This document shows positions 9,122-17,177 of a DNA stretch of 64,000 nucleotides, in pieces. The translations under genes and the position numbers were made by a program. The notes beneath the pieces were generated by a model that was not told the DNA's origin, ran no database searches, and saw only the letters and a program-made list of their open reading frames with translations. Position 1 is the stretch's first letter. Every line of letters starts with the position of its first letter. The stretch comes from Phycisphaerae bacterium (GTDB lineage: Bacteria > Planctomycetota > Phycisphaerae > UBA1845 > Fen-1342), in the NCBI GenBank assembly GCA_017999985.1, contig JAGNKU010000003.1:1-64000 (forward strand). Reading direction: 5' to 3'.

Positions 9122-10381
9122 CTAATGGGTATCTTCGGGCGCGCCGAGCAGTTCATAGACGCGGCACAGGAGCGCTTCGTACTCGGCCGGGTCGCCATCG
9201 TGCGTGGCGACAAGCTGCTCGAACAGGCGTGTGAGTTCGTCCGTCTTGGCGGTATCGCCGGGCGGGGCCGCGGGGGTCGGGGTGGTGGCGGACGCGATCA
9301 CGGCCTCCATTTCCTCCAGAAGCCGCTTGGTCGGGTCCGCGTCGAGTCCGGATGCGGGGGTGGGCGGGACGGTCAGCACGTCGGCCGCGAGAACGACCCC
9401 GGTGGCGTCGTTTGCCGGCGGCCTCGCCGTGATGATGGTATTATCACCGCCGGCCGTGGGCGACTGGTCGGCGGCATTGGGGGTCGGAGGCGGAGTGGCG
9501 GGGAGGTCGCTCAGTGAGCCGGTAGTCGCGCTGGTGGTGTCGGGCGACGCGATGGTCGTGGGGGGCTCTGCCGCGATGATGGTGGTTTCGGTGGTCGTGG
9601 ACGCTTCCGACGCGGGTACGCTGGCGATGGCTTCGGTGGACGCGGTCTGGGTGGGCGCAGCTTCGGTCGCGGCGGCGGTACGAAGGGCCTCCTCGGCGGC
9701 GGCCAGGCGCGAGACCTCGTGCAGTTGCGCGCGCGCTTCGGTGAAATCAGGATTGTGTACGAGCGCCTGTTCGAGTGTGCGGGCGGCGTCGGCGTAGCGG
9801 CGGGCTTCGGTCTGAATGACGGCGAGGTTGAAGTAGGCGTCGGCCTCGGAGCCGGCCAGCATGAAGGCGGCAAGGGCGTCGGCGTCGCGATTGAGCTTGG
9901 CGAGGACGAGGCCGCGATTCATGTGGGCGCGGGTGAAGTTAGGCTGCAACTCGATGGCGTGGGCGAGGGCCTGGTCGGCCTCTTCGTAGCGGTTCTCGAG
10001 GTACAGGCTGAAGCCGAGGTTGTTGTACAGGTGCGCGGTGTTGGGCTGTCGGGCAAGCGCAGCGCGGAACTCGGCCGAGGCCTCGGCGTGCCGGCCGAGC
10101 TTGTTCAGCGTGATGCCGAGCCGGTTACGGGCGGCGGGCAGGTCCGGGGTGAGTTCCAGGGCCTTGCGGTACTGTTCCGCGGCCTGCTCAAGGCGGCCCT
10201 GTTGTTCGAGCAGATGGCCGTGCGCGACGTAGGTGGAGGCGTTCAGCCGGGGGGTCGCGTCGGTGTGCGACTGGGGCAGCGCTCCGGGATTGAACTGCTG
10301 CTCCGTGGTCTGACAGGCGACGAGGCCGCTGACGACGACGGTGACCACCGCAATGCCGATTCGCAGGGTGAGCTTGTGCAC
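9122..10381 (-). CDS. TPR-repeat lipoprotein
   Basis: The 419-aa protein starts at GTG (10381) with GGGAG upstream. A lipobox (LVAC, Cys about 23) marks a lipoprotein. Residues about 48-215 contain tandem tetratricopeptide repeats (for example GRLEQAAEQYRKALELTPDLPAARNRLG). The rest is a long Ala/Thr/Pro-rich low-complexity linker with a short helical C-terminus. It probably acts as a protein-interaction scaffold at the outer membrane, similar in layout to TadD-type pilotins, though no tad genes are nearby. It is the second gene of an operon with the OmpA-like lipoprotein (20-bp gap). Confidence 0.85.
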   Translation of the reverse strand: MHKLTLRIGIAVVTVVVSGLVACQTTEQQFNPGALPQSHTDATPRLNASTYVAHGHLLEQQGRLEQAAEQYRKALELTPDLPAARNRLGITLNKLGRHAEASAEFRAALARQPNTAHLYNNLGFSLYLENRYEEADQALAHAIELQPNFTRAHMNRGLVLAKLNRDADALAAFMLAGSEADAYFNLAVIQTEARRYADAARTLEQALVHNPDFTEARAQLHEVSRLAAAEEALRTAAATEAAPTQTASTEAIASVPASEASTTTETTIIAAEPPTTIASPDTTSATTGSLSDLPATPPPTPNAADQSPTAGGDNTIITARPPANDATGVVLAADVLTVPPTPASGLDADPTKRLLEEMEAVIASATTPTPAAPPGDTAKTDELTRLFEQLVATHDGDPAEYEALLCRVYELLGAPEDTH

Positions 10382-10401
10382 CGTAGCACTCCCATTCTGG
10401 G

Positions 10402-10917
10402 TTACTGGCTGCGTGGCGCGCTCGCGGCATCAGTGCCGGCCGCGCCCTGCCGTTGATTCGGGACGTACATGCCTTCGTGGGCCTTGATCATGACGGCCTG
10501 GATCGCGTCCATGCCGCTGGTGGCGGGCATATCCTGGACGACGACCTCGGCGGTCGTGTCGATGCCCGCTTCCTGGAGATAGGACTGGATGCGCGCGGTG
10601 CGCTCGACAAGGAGCGTCTCGCTGGTCTCATCCGTGCTGAACCGGATCGCGCCGCCGTGCAGATCGAGCAGTGCTGACAGGCGGGCCATGCGCTCCTCGC
10701 CGAGCGAGTTGAGCTCGGGGCGATGGGGCACGAAATGGACATCCGAAATCGACATGTCCGCGAGCAGGGCATTGTTGGTCATGTGGGCGTACTCGGCCTG
10801 CAGGGGACTGGGGGTGTCGGTCGTGCCGTGCGGTGGGGCGTTGAGCCGCGACACGGGTTGCTGACAGGCAGTGCAGATCAGGCCGAGGGCGATGCTGCTC
10901 AGGAGAAAAGGCCTCAT
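10402..10917 (-). CDS. OmpA-like lipoprotein
   Basis: The protein has 171 aa with a lipobox near CTAC (Cys about 18). Residues 60-140 (DVHFVPHRPELNSLGEERMARLS through ERTARIQSYLQEAGID) follow the strand-helix pattern of a peptidoglycan-binding OmpA-like domain, but they lack the classic NX2LSX2RA signature, so the assignment is moderate. It is the first gene of a two-gene operon with the TPR lipoprotein and divergent from the AsmA-like gene at 11061. Confidence 0.65.
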   Translation of the reverse strand: MRPFLLSSIALGLICTACQQPVSRLNAPPHGTTDTPSPLQAEYAHMTNNALLADMSISDVHFVPHRPELNSLGEERMARLSALLDLHGGAIRFSTDETSETLLVERTARIQSYLQEAGIDTTAEVVVQDMPATSGMDAIQAVMIKAHEGMYVPNQRQGAAGTDAASAPRSQ

Positions 10918-11060
10918 CGGGGGCTCCTGGAGTTCCGCGCCCGCGCCACCCGCGGACCACCGGGTCTGCGAGCCGCCGACGGCGCAAACAAGCAGTTATC
11001 CATAAAATCGGACCGTGGCGGTCGGGACCTGAAGGCCGAGTTTGGCGGTAGAATCCCCGC

Positions 11061-12584
11061 ATGCGCAGCGCCCGCTCCATCGCCGTGACCGTGCTGGCCG
11101 TCGTGACGTTCGGGTCGCTGCTGCTGACGGGCGGGGCGGCGTGGCACGTGCGGAGTGCGGGATACCGCAAGTCCTGCGCGTCGCAATTGAGCCGAAGCCT
11201 GGGGTTGCCCGCCGAGATCGGGCGCGTTGTGCCACGCTCCCGTACCGCGCGGGAGTTCCAGCAGGTGCGGATCTGGCTCCCGGAGAAACGGGGGGAAGCC
11301 GCGCTGTGCGAGCGGGCGCTGGTGACGCAGACGCCGACGTCGGAGCAGCCGGAGGCGTATGAACTGGAACTGCGCGGGGGGCACTGCGAGATTTCGACGC
11401 GCACATGGCTGCGGGGGGACTACCGGGCGGTGCTGGAGTCCGGCCTGCGGCCCGGGTTCGATCCGGATGGGCCGCGGCGCGTCGTGTTCCACGGCATGGA
11501 CCTGTCCTTCGAGCGCGAGCAGTTCCGCGCGGGGCTGGATGACGCGGGCGGCGTGGTCCTGTTCGACGATCCACACGTGGGGCGCGCGACGGTCACCTGC
11601 CGGCAGCTCAACGGCTACGCGGCGCCGGAGCCGGTCACGCTGCGGGCGGAGTTCTCGCCGCAGGCGCGCGGCATCCGGCTCGACCGGGTCGAACTGACCG
11701 TGCCGGAGCTGCCCATCGCGATCGTCGGGTTGAAGGCCCTGACGGGGCTGGACCTGCAGACCGGTACGTTTGGCGGGCGCGTCGTTTACCGCGAGACAGG
11801 TAGCCAGCGGGAGCTGTCGGTCTCCGGGCGCGTGAAGGACGTGCAGCTCGCGGAATGCACCGGGGCGTTCCTGTCGCCGGCGTGGCGCGGGCGCGCGCCG
11901 GACGTGGAGCTGATGGAACTGGCGGTGGTCGACGGCGTGCCGCAGTGGGCCGCGTTCAGAGGCATCTTCACGGACGTGGCGCTGGGGGACATACTCGCGG
12001 CGGTCGGGCTCCAGGACATCGACGGCGAGGTGGTGCTGCGGATTCAGTCGGCGGAACTGTCGCCGGACGGCGTGGACCGGTTCGTGGCCTCGGGGCGCTG
12101 TGCACGCCTGTCGCTTGACCGACTGACGGCGGCGCTGGGCTGGGGCCGGATGAGCGGCCAGGCCCGCCTGGTGATCGATGACCTGACGGTCGAAAGCAAC
12201 CGGCTCGCATCGCTGGATGCCGAGATCATCGTGGAGCCGACGGGGCCGGAGTCGGATTGGATCGAGCGCAACCTGCTGTCGGAGGTCCTGCGGCGGACGA
12301 TTGGTTTCGCCTTGCCGTCGTTTCTGCCGGACCGTTTCGAGTACACGCAGTTGGGGGTGCGCCTGGAAGTGCGCGACGAAACCCTCTACGTGTTCGGGAC
12401 GCACGGCGCGGGGCAGAAGACGATTCTCAGTGTGCGGATCGGCGAGCAGGAGCTGCCGGTGGTGCCCGAGCCGGAACGCCCGATTGACCTACGACCGCTG
12501 TGCGACGAGTTGCGGGCGCGACTCACCGCGCAACTGGCCGGGCACTTGCGGCGCCTCAAGGCCGAGGCCGCCGCAACGGAGTAG
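11061..12584 (+). CDS. AsmA/TamB-like membrane-anchored protein
   Basis: The 507-aa protein has one N-terminal membrane anchor (residues 5-27), then a long periplasmic region of repeated amphipathic beta-strands. The pattern (GLPAEIGRV early, later GELTGTF-like units and a C-terminal LEVRDETLYVFGTHG) resembles AsmA-like inner-membrane proteins that span the periplasm. The gene ends 6 bp before the sensor kinase, so the two are co-transcribed. The function is unproven; a role in envelope lipid homeostasis is a family-level inference only. Confidence 0.55.
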   Translation: MRSARSIAVTVLAVVTFGSLLLTGGAAWHVRSAGYRKSCASQLSRSLGLPAEIGRVVPRSRTAREFQQVRIWLPEKRGEAALCERALVTQTPTSEQPEAYELELRGGHCEISTRTWLRGDYRAVLESGLRPGFDPDGPRRVVFHGMDLSFEREQFRAGLDDAGGVVLFDDPHVGRATVTCRQLNGYAAPEPVTLRAEFSPQARGIRLDRVELTVPELPIAIVGLKALTGLDLQTGTFGGRVVYRETGSQRELSVSGRVKDVQLAECTGAFLSPAWRGRAPDVELMELAVVDGVPQWAAFRGIFTDVALGDILAAVGLQDIDGEVVLRIQSAELSPDGVDRFVASGRCARLSLDRLTAALGWGRMSGQARLVIDDLTVESNRLASLDAEIIVEPTGPESDWIERNLLSEVLRRTIGFALPSFLPDRFEYTQLGVRLEVRDETLYVFGTHGAGQKTILSVRIGEQELPVVPEPERPIDLRPLCDELRARLTAQLAGHLRRLKAEAAATE

Positions 12585-12590
12585 CGAACC

Positions 12591-14576
12591 GTGCGTGGTG
12601 CCGCGCAGCGTTCCCTGGTCCTGCTGCTGGTAGTGGTCAGCCTGCTGCTGACGGGGCTCACGCTGTGGGCGGTCAGCGCGCAGGGGCGGGCCCTGCAGGC
12701 ACGCGACTGGGCCGACCTGCGGAACTCGGCGGCGGCGGCGGCGGCGGAGCGACACTCCGCGTGGCGCGCGGACGCCGAACGGGCGCTGGTGCACGCGGGG
12801 CGGGCGTTGGAGGCGGGGGGCGCGGACGAATTCGACGCGTGGATCAGCGGGCGCGCGGACTGGCTGCTGGCGTGCTCGTCGACGTGCGGGGAGGCGTGGG
12901 TCGTGCATCCACGTACGCCGTTGGAAGAGCCCCTTCCGGAGGTGGCTGCGGCGCCAGCACCGGACAGCGCGCCGACGAGCCCGGAGCTGGAGGCGGGCGG
13001 GCGCGATCTGCTGTCCACGCTGCGGGATCTGCAGTACCAGGCGCTCAGCCCGGACCCGCTGACCCGCAGCGGGGCGCTGCTGGCGATGGCGGCGTGCGAG
13101 CAGCAGCTTGGGCACCCGCTGGCGGCGGCCCGGATTTTCGCCGATGCCGCGCAACTGTTGCGCTCCACACCGCGGCTGGCGCGGTTCGCGTTTCGCGCGG
13201 AGCTGGCGCGCATCGATTCGCTGTGGGCGGCGGGGGACCGCGAGCGGGCGCGGGCAACGGCGGCCGCGTTTCTCGGGGGGTTGCTGGCCGATCATCCCGC
13301 GCGGCTGGGGCCGGCGGAGGCGGAGCGGCTGCAGGCACAGACGGAGTTGCTGGCGTTGCCGGTGGAGGATCCGGTGAGCGTGGCGCTGGCCGAGGTCTGC
13401 AATCGGGCGGCGCGGCGGGCGGCCGTCGTCGAGGTGGTGCTGGATGTGTTGGGCGCGCGCGCTGGCGCGGAGGAAGCGGAGCCGCGGCGCGGGGAGTTCC
13501 TGTACGCCGTCACCGCGGCCGGCGAGCCGCTGGTGCTGACGGTGGGGGCCGTGTCGCGCGACTTTGAGATCGCGCTGGTGGCGCCGGCCGCGGACGTGCT
13601 GGCGCGCTACTGGCGGGCGGGTGACGGGGAGCGGTCGTGGCGGGTACGCCTGCCCCAGATGCCGGCGGAGCCGGGCGTGATGCCGCTGCTGGATTTGGGA
13701 CCGGAGTTCGGCTGCGCGTTGATTGAACCGACCGCGGCGAAGACGGCGGCGTTGCGCGCGACGGCGCGGCGGCGCATGGGGTTCGTGCTCGCGACGGGGA
13801 CGGGGATGGCGGCGGCGTGGGCGCTGGTGATCTGGGTGATGCTGCGGGTGGTGGCGCGGCAACGGGAGCTGGCGCGCCTGCAAGGGCGTTTCGTGGCGGA
13901 CGTCAGCCACGAGTTGAAGACGCCGCTCGCATTGATCCGGTTGTTGTCGGAGACGCTGGCGAGTCGGCGGGTGCGTGATCCGGAGCGGATCCACGCCTAC
14001 CACGAGACGATCACGCGCGAGGCGGAGCGGTTGAGCGTGCTGCTGGACAACATCCTGGATCTGGGGCGGATCGAGTCGGGGCGGAAGCAATACGAGTTTC
14101 GCGCGTGCGATATCGCGGCGGTGGCGCGGCAGGCGTGGACGCTGTTCGAGCCTCAGTTTCAGAGCGAGGGGTTCGAGGCGCGGCTGGAGCTGGCGCCGGG
14201 CCTGCCGGTGGTGCGGGCGGACGCGCAGGCGCTGCAGCAGGTGCTGGTGAATCTGCTGCAGAATGCGTATCGCTACGCTGGCGAGCGCAAGTTCGTGCGC
14301 CTGGCGGTGTCACGCGAGGGATACGTGATCGTGATGGTCGTCGAGGATCACGGGATCGGCATGAGTCGCAACCAGCTCGACCGGTTGGGGGAGAGCTTCT
14401 TCCGGGCGGACGATACGCGCGTGCGGCAGACGCGCGGTGTCGGGCTGGGGCTGGCGATCGTGAACCACATCGTGACGGCGCACCGCGGGAAGATCGAAGT
14501 GCAGTCCCGGCCGGGGCAGGGGAGCACGTTCACGGTGTGGATTCCGTTTGAGCCGGCGGAGGAGCGGCCGCAATAG
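12591..14576 (+). CDS. membrane sensor histidine kinase
   Basis: The 661-aa protein starts at GTG. It has an N-terminal TM helix (about residues 8-28), a large Ala-rich sensory region including a helical-repeat-like part (residues 130-260), and a second TM near 396-420. The HisKA domain has the phospho-acceptor His at about 440 in DVSHELKTPLALI. The HATPase_c domain has NLLQNAYRYA (N box), EDHGIGM (G1) and GVGLGLAIV (G2). No response regulator gene is adjacent, so the partner is elsewhere. Co-transcription with the AsmA-like gene suggests envelope-related sensing. Confidence 0.9.
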   Translation: MRGAAQRSLVLLLVVVSLLLTGLTLWAVSAQGRALQARDWADLRNSAAAAAAERHSAWRADAERALVHAGRALEAGGADEFDAWISGRADWLLACSSTCGEAWVVHPRTPLEEPLPEVAAAPAPDSAPTSPELEAGGRDLLSTLRDLQYQALSPDPLTRSGALLAMAACEQQLGHPLAAARIFADAAQLLRSTPRLARFAFRAELARIDSLWAAGDRERARATAAAFLGGLLADHPARLGPAEAERLQAQTELLALPVEDPVSVALAEVCNRAARRAAVVEVVLDVLGARAGAEEAEPRRGEFLYAVTAAGEPLVLTVGAVSRDFEIALVAPAADVLARYWRAGDGERSWRVRLPQMPAEPGVMPLLDLGPEFGCALIEPTAAKTAALRATARRRMGFVLATGTGMAAAWALVIWVMLRVVARQRELARLQGRFVADVSHELKTPLALIRLLSETLASRRVRDPERIHAYHETITREAERLSVLLDNILDLGRIESGRKQYEFRACDIAAVARQAWTLFEPQFQSEGFEARLELAPGLPVVRADAQALQQVLVNLLQNAYRYAGERKFVRLAVSREGYVIVMVVEDHGIGMSRNQLDRLGESFFRADDTRVRQTRGVGLGLAIVNHIVTAHRGKIEVQSRPGQGSTFTVWIPFEPAEERPQ

Positions 14577-14687
14577 CGCGGCAGGCGCGCGACGCGACGG
14601 GGTCCGCGGCTTGAGGTCCAGATTCGCAAAAACGATCAAGCGGCGGCGATCGTCCACAGGTAGTCTCCTGGGTGACGGGAGCAAGCG

Positions 14688-15584
14688 ATGAAGCTGCAGA
14701 CGGAGCAAACGTACAAGGAACGCATGCTGCGAGTGTTGGTGCACATTCAGCAGCATCTCGATGACGCGCTGGAGCTTAACGACCTCGCCGGTCTGGCGCA
14801 TTTCTCGCCGTACCATTTTCACCGCGTCTTCCAGGGCATGGTTGGCGAGACGCTCATGGCGCACGTGCGGCGGCTGCGCCTCGAGCGGGCGGCGCTGCGG
14901 CTGAAGCACACGGACCAGCCGGTCACGCGGATCGCGTTCGAGGCCGGGTACGAGACGCACGAGGCGTTCACACGGGCGTTCCGCGCGATGTTCGCCGAGT
15001 CGCCGTCGCAGTTCCGCGAGCTGCACCAGGTGCTCCCGCTGCCGGACGTGCCGTCCGGCGTGCACTACCAGCCCGCCGGGGGCCTGGACGATTTCACACT
15101 CCATTACACGGGAGGACCAGCGATGGAAGCCAGCATCAAGAAGTTGGAAGCGCTGCGGGTGGCGTTTGTGCGGCACGTGGGGCCGTATCACGAGGTGGGC
15201 GCGACATGGGGACAGTTGTGTGGCTGGGCCGGGCCGCGCCGGCTCTTGGGGCGTGACACGGTGTTCCTTGGGCTGTGTCACGATGATCCGCAGGTGACGC
15301 CGCCGGACAAGATCCGGTACGACGCGTGCATGGTAGTGGGGGAAAAAGTACAAGCGGAAGGAGCGGTGGGAATCCAGACGATCCCGGGCGGCGACTACGC
15401 GGTGACGGTGCACCGCGGGCCGTACGAGCGGCTGCACGAGACGTACGCGCGGCTGTGTGGCGAATGGCTGCCGAAGCAGGGTCGGGAGATGCGTGGCGCG
15501 CCGTCGCTGGAGTTCTACAAGAACGACCCGAACCGGACGCCGCCGGAGGAACTGATCACGGAGGTATGCGTCCCGCTGGAGTAG
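14688..15584 (+). CDS. AraC-family regulator with GyrI-like effector domain
   Basis: The protein has 298 aa. Residues 8-110 form two helix-turn-helix units of the AraC type (LNDLAGLAHFSPYHFHRVFQ; VTRIAFEAGYETHEAFTRAFR). Residues about 145-297 are a SOUL/GyrI-like small-molecule-binding domain (KKLEALRVAFVRHVGPYHEVG, with PGGDYAVTVHRGPYERL). The domain order is that of Rob/BltR-type regulators of stress or drug-efflux genes. A weak TAGTCTCCTGGGTGACGGGAG region precedes the ATG. The target genes are unknown. Confidence 0.92.
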   Translation: MKLQTEQTYKERMLRVLVHIQQHLDDALELNDLAGLAHFSPYHFHRVFQGMVGETLMAHVRRLRLERAALRLKHTDQPVTRIAFEAGYETHEAFTRAFRAMFAESPSQFRELHQVLPLPDVPSGVHYQPAGGLDDFTLHYTGGPAMEASIKKLEALRVAFVRHVGPYHEVGATWGQLCGWAGPRRLLGRDTVFLGLCHDDPQVTPPDKIRYDACMVVGEKVQAEGAVGIQTIPGGDYAVTVHRGPYERLHETYARLCGEWLPKQGREMRGAPSLEFYKNDPNRTPPEELITEVCVPLE

Positions 15585-15758
15585 ACGCACAGCTTCCGCG
15601 GCTCTGGAGTTCCGGCCCGCCGTCCTATTGGGCGCACACGTTCTTCCGCGTGTCCAGCATGTTACCCATGTGGACGGCTGGGCAACGCCGACGGGCGTTG
15701 AGCAGCTGCGGATCTTCTGGAATACGCCGCGCATTGACCGGCGCGCCTGCTCTGGCTG

Positions 15759-16508
15759 CTACTCATACACAGGTCTGGCGGTGGTGGCGCTGCCGCACCG
15801 TGTGGCTTCCAGCTCCACCGCGCGCGGGAACAGGATGTTGTTCTCCTTGTGGATATGCGTGTGCAGGTCGGCCTCGAACTCGGCCAGACCGCTCAGCAGG
15901 GCGCGGTACGTGTTGCAGGCATCGACCGGCGGCGCGTAGCCGGCCGTCAACTCGCGGAGGCGCGCCAGGGCGGCGCCGGCCGAATCGTGCTCATGCTCCA
16001 TGACGCGAATGGGGTTTTGCACGGATCCACAGTGGGCGGCGGTGCATGCACTGGTGGATTCCATGCTCGCGATCATGGGGAAGAGGATGCGCTCTTCTTT
16101 CATCATGTGCGCTTCGAGTTCCGCCTGCAGATCGCCGAAGACCTCCTGCACGTCGGTCAGCTCGGTATGGCGCGTTCCGTGCACCTGGTAGACCTTGGCG
16201 ACGAGCTGGGTCAGACGCGGCAACTCGCGGCGCAGATACGCATGATGCGTGTCGACGATATTCGCGATCAGATCGGCGAGTGGGGCGGTCGTCCAATCCG
16301 CGTCGTTGGTCGCGGTGGCGTCGGCGTCCGCCGCGCCGAGCGCGGCGGCGACAGCCCGCGGGTCAATTCCGCCCGCAGCGCAGGCGTCGCGCAGCGGAGT
16401 CTGGCCGCCACAGCAATAATCGACGCCGAAGCGCTCGAAGACGCGGGCACGGGCCGGACGTTCGGCGACGAGTTGGCCGACGGGGGTCGCGAGTTCGATG
16501 GGGCTCAT
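15759..16508 (-). CDS. iron-sulfur cluster repair di-iron protein (RIC/YtfE/ScdA family)
   Basis: The 249-aa protein repairs Fe-S clusters damaged by NO or oxidants. The start at 16508 is chosen for its AAGGAG. The N-terminal ScdA_N domain has the DYCCGGQ cysteine motif (about residue 30). The hemerythrin-like domain follows, with His/Glu ligands in DTHHAYLRRELPRL, HMMKEERILFP, MEHEHDSAGAAL and HTHIHKENNILFP. It is divergent from an Rrf2-family regulator at 16682 and shares a 173-bp control region with it. Together with hcp and ygbA further on, it points to a life that meets nitrosative stress. Confidence 0.92.
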   Translation of the reverse strand: MSPIELATPVGQLVAERPARARVFERFGVDYCCGGQTPLRDACAAGGIDPRAVAAALGAADADATATNDADWTTAPLADLIANIVDTHHAYLRRELPRLTQLVAKVYQVHGTRHTELTDVQEVFGDLQAELEAHMMKEERILFPMIASMESTSACTAAHCGSVQNPIRVMEHEHDSAGAALARLRELTAGYAPPVDACNTYRALLSGLAEFEADLHTHIHKENNILFPRAVELEATRCGSATTARPVYE

Positions 16509-16582
16509 CCAGACGCTCCTTGCTGGTTGGCTGGTGCTGGCACCGGCCGGTTGTGGGCTAAACATAAACCAATACGTCCACG

Positions 16583-16665
16583 TTGATATTTGGAGTCTAG
16601 CGCGCATAATCGAGCGGTCAAGGTTGCGGTTGGCTTGTGCCTGACCCGCGGCCGGAAGCCGCGGG
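16583..16665 (+). promoter_or_regulatory. promoter and leader hairpin of the Rrf2 gene, ric intergenic region
   Basis: TTGATA (16583-16588) and CATAAT (16605-16610) have a 16-bp spacer and fit a sigma-70 promoter reading toward the Rrf2 gene. A perfect 8-bp hairpin (16645-16652 with 16658-16665) lies in the leader, ending 16 nt before the ATG. The region also contains the start of the divergent ric gene, so autoregulation and control of ric by the Rrf2 protein are plausible. I found no convincing NsrR-type palindrome. Confidence 0.5.
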
Positions 16666-16681
16666 CCTGCGAGGACTTGGG

Positions 16682-17110
16682 ATGACGATTTCACACACCG
16701 CCGAATATGCCTTGCGGGCCATCGTCTGGCTGGCCCGCGACCCCGACATCACGCTGGGCACGCCGCGGATCGCACGGGCCACGCACGTTCCGGCGGGCTA
16801 CCTGGCGCGCGTCCTGCAGGCACTGGCACGGGCCGGCCTGGTGGAGTCGAACCCCGGCCGGTCGGGCGGCTTCCGGTTGCGGCGCGCACCACGGGAAATC
16901 TCAGTCCTCGACGTGATCAACGCGGTGGACCCGGTGCAGCGTATCGAGCGCTGCCCGCTGGGGCTGAAGTCGCATCGCGGGCGTTTGTGCCCGCTGCATC
17001 GCCGACTGGACGAGGCCGCCGCGCTGGTGCAGCGCGCGTACGCGCAGACGAGCATCGCGGAAATCGTTGCCGAGGCAACGCCCCTCGCGGCACTGTGCGA
17101 GTCAGTATGA
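16682..17110 (+). CDS. Rrf2-family transcriptional regulator
   Basis: The 142-aa protein is a winged-helix regulator of the NsrR/IscR group. The ATG at 16682 follows GAGG. The N-terminal wHTH is clear (ISHTAEYALRAIVWLA, GYLARVLQALARAGLVES, GRSGGFRL). Members bind Fe-S clusters through three cysteines; here the ligand region shows only two (CPLGLKSHRGRLCPLH), plus a Cys near the C-terminus, so cluster binding may differ. Divergence from the RIC gene suggests that it senses NO or oxidants and controls repair. Confidence 0.9.
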   Translation: MTISHTAEYALRAIVWLARDPDITLGTPRIARATHVPAGYLARVLQALARAGLVESNPGRSGGFRLRRAPREISVLDVINAVDPVQRIERCPLGLKSHRGRLCPLHRRLDEAAALVQRAYAQTSIAEIVAEATPLAALCESV

Positions 17111-17177
17111 CGGCCGCGCAATCTCGATAGTGGTGTGCGTGGGCCGATTGTCCCGGGTGCGGGTGTGCCCCGCCGCG

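Noticed and set aside
10914-12404. Long minus-strand frame over the AsmA-like gene
   Set aside because: Arg/Pro/Gln-rich shadow translation of a well-supported plus-strand gene.
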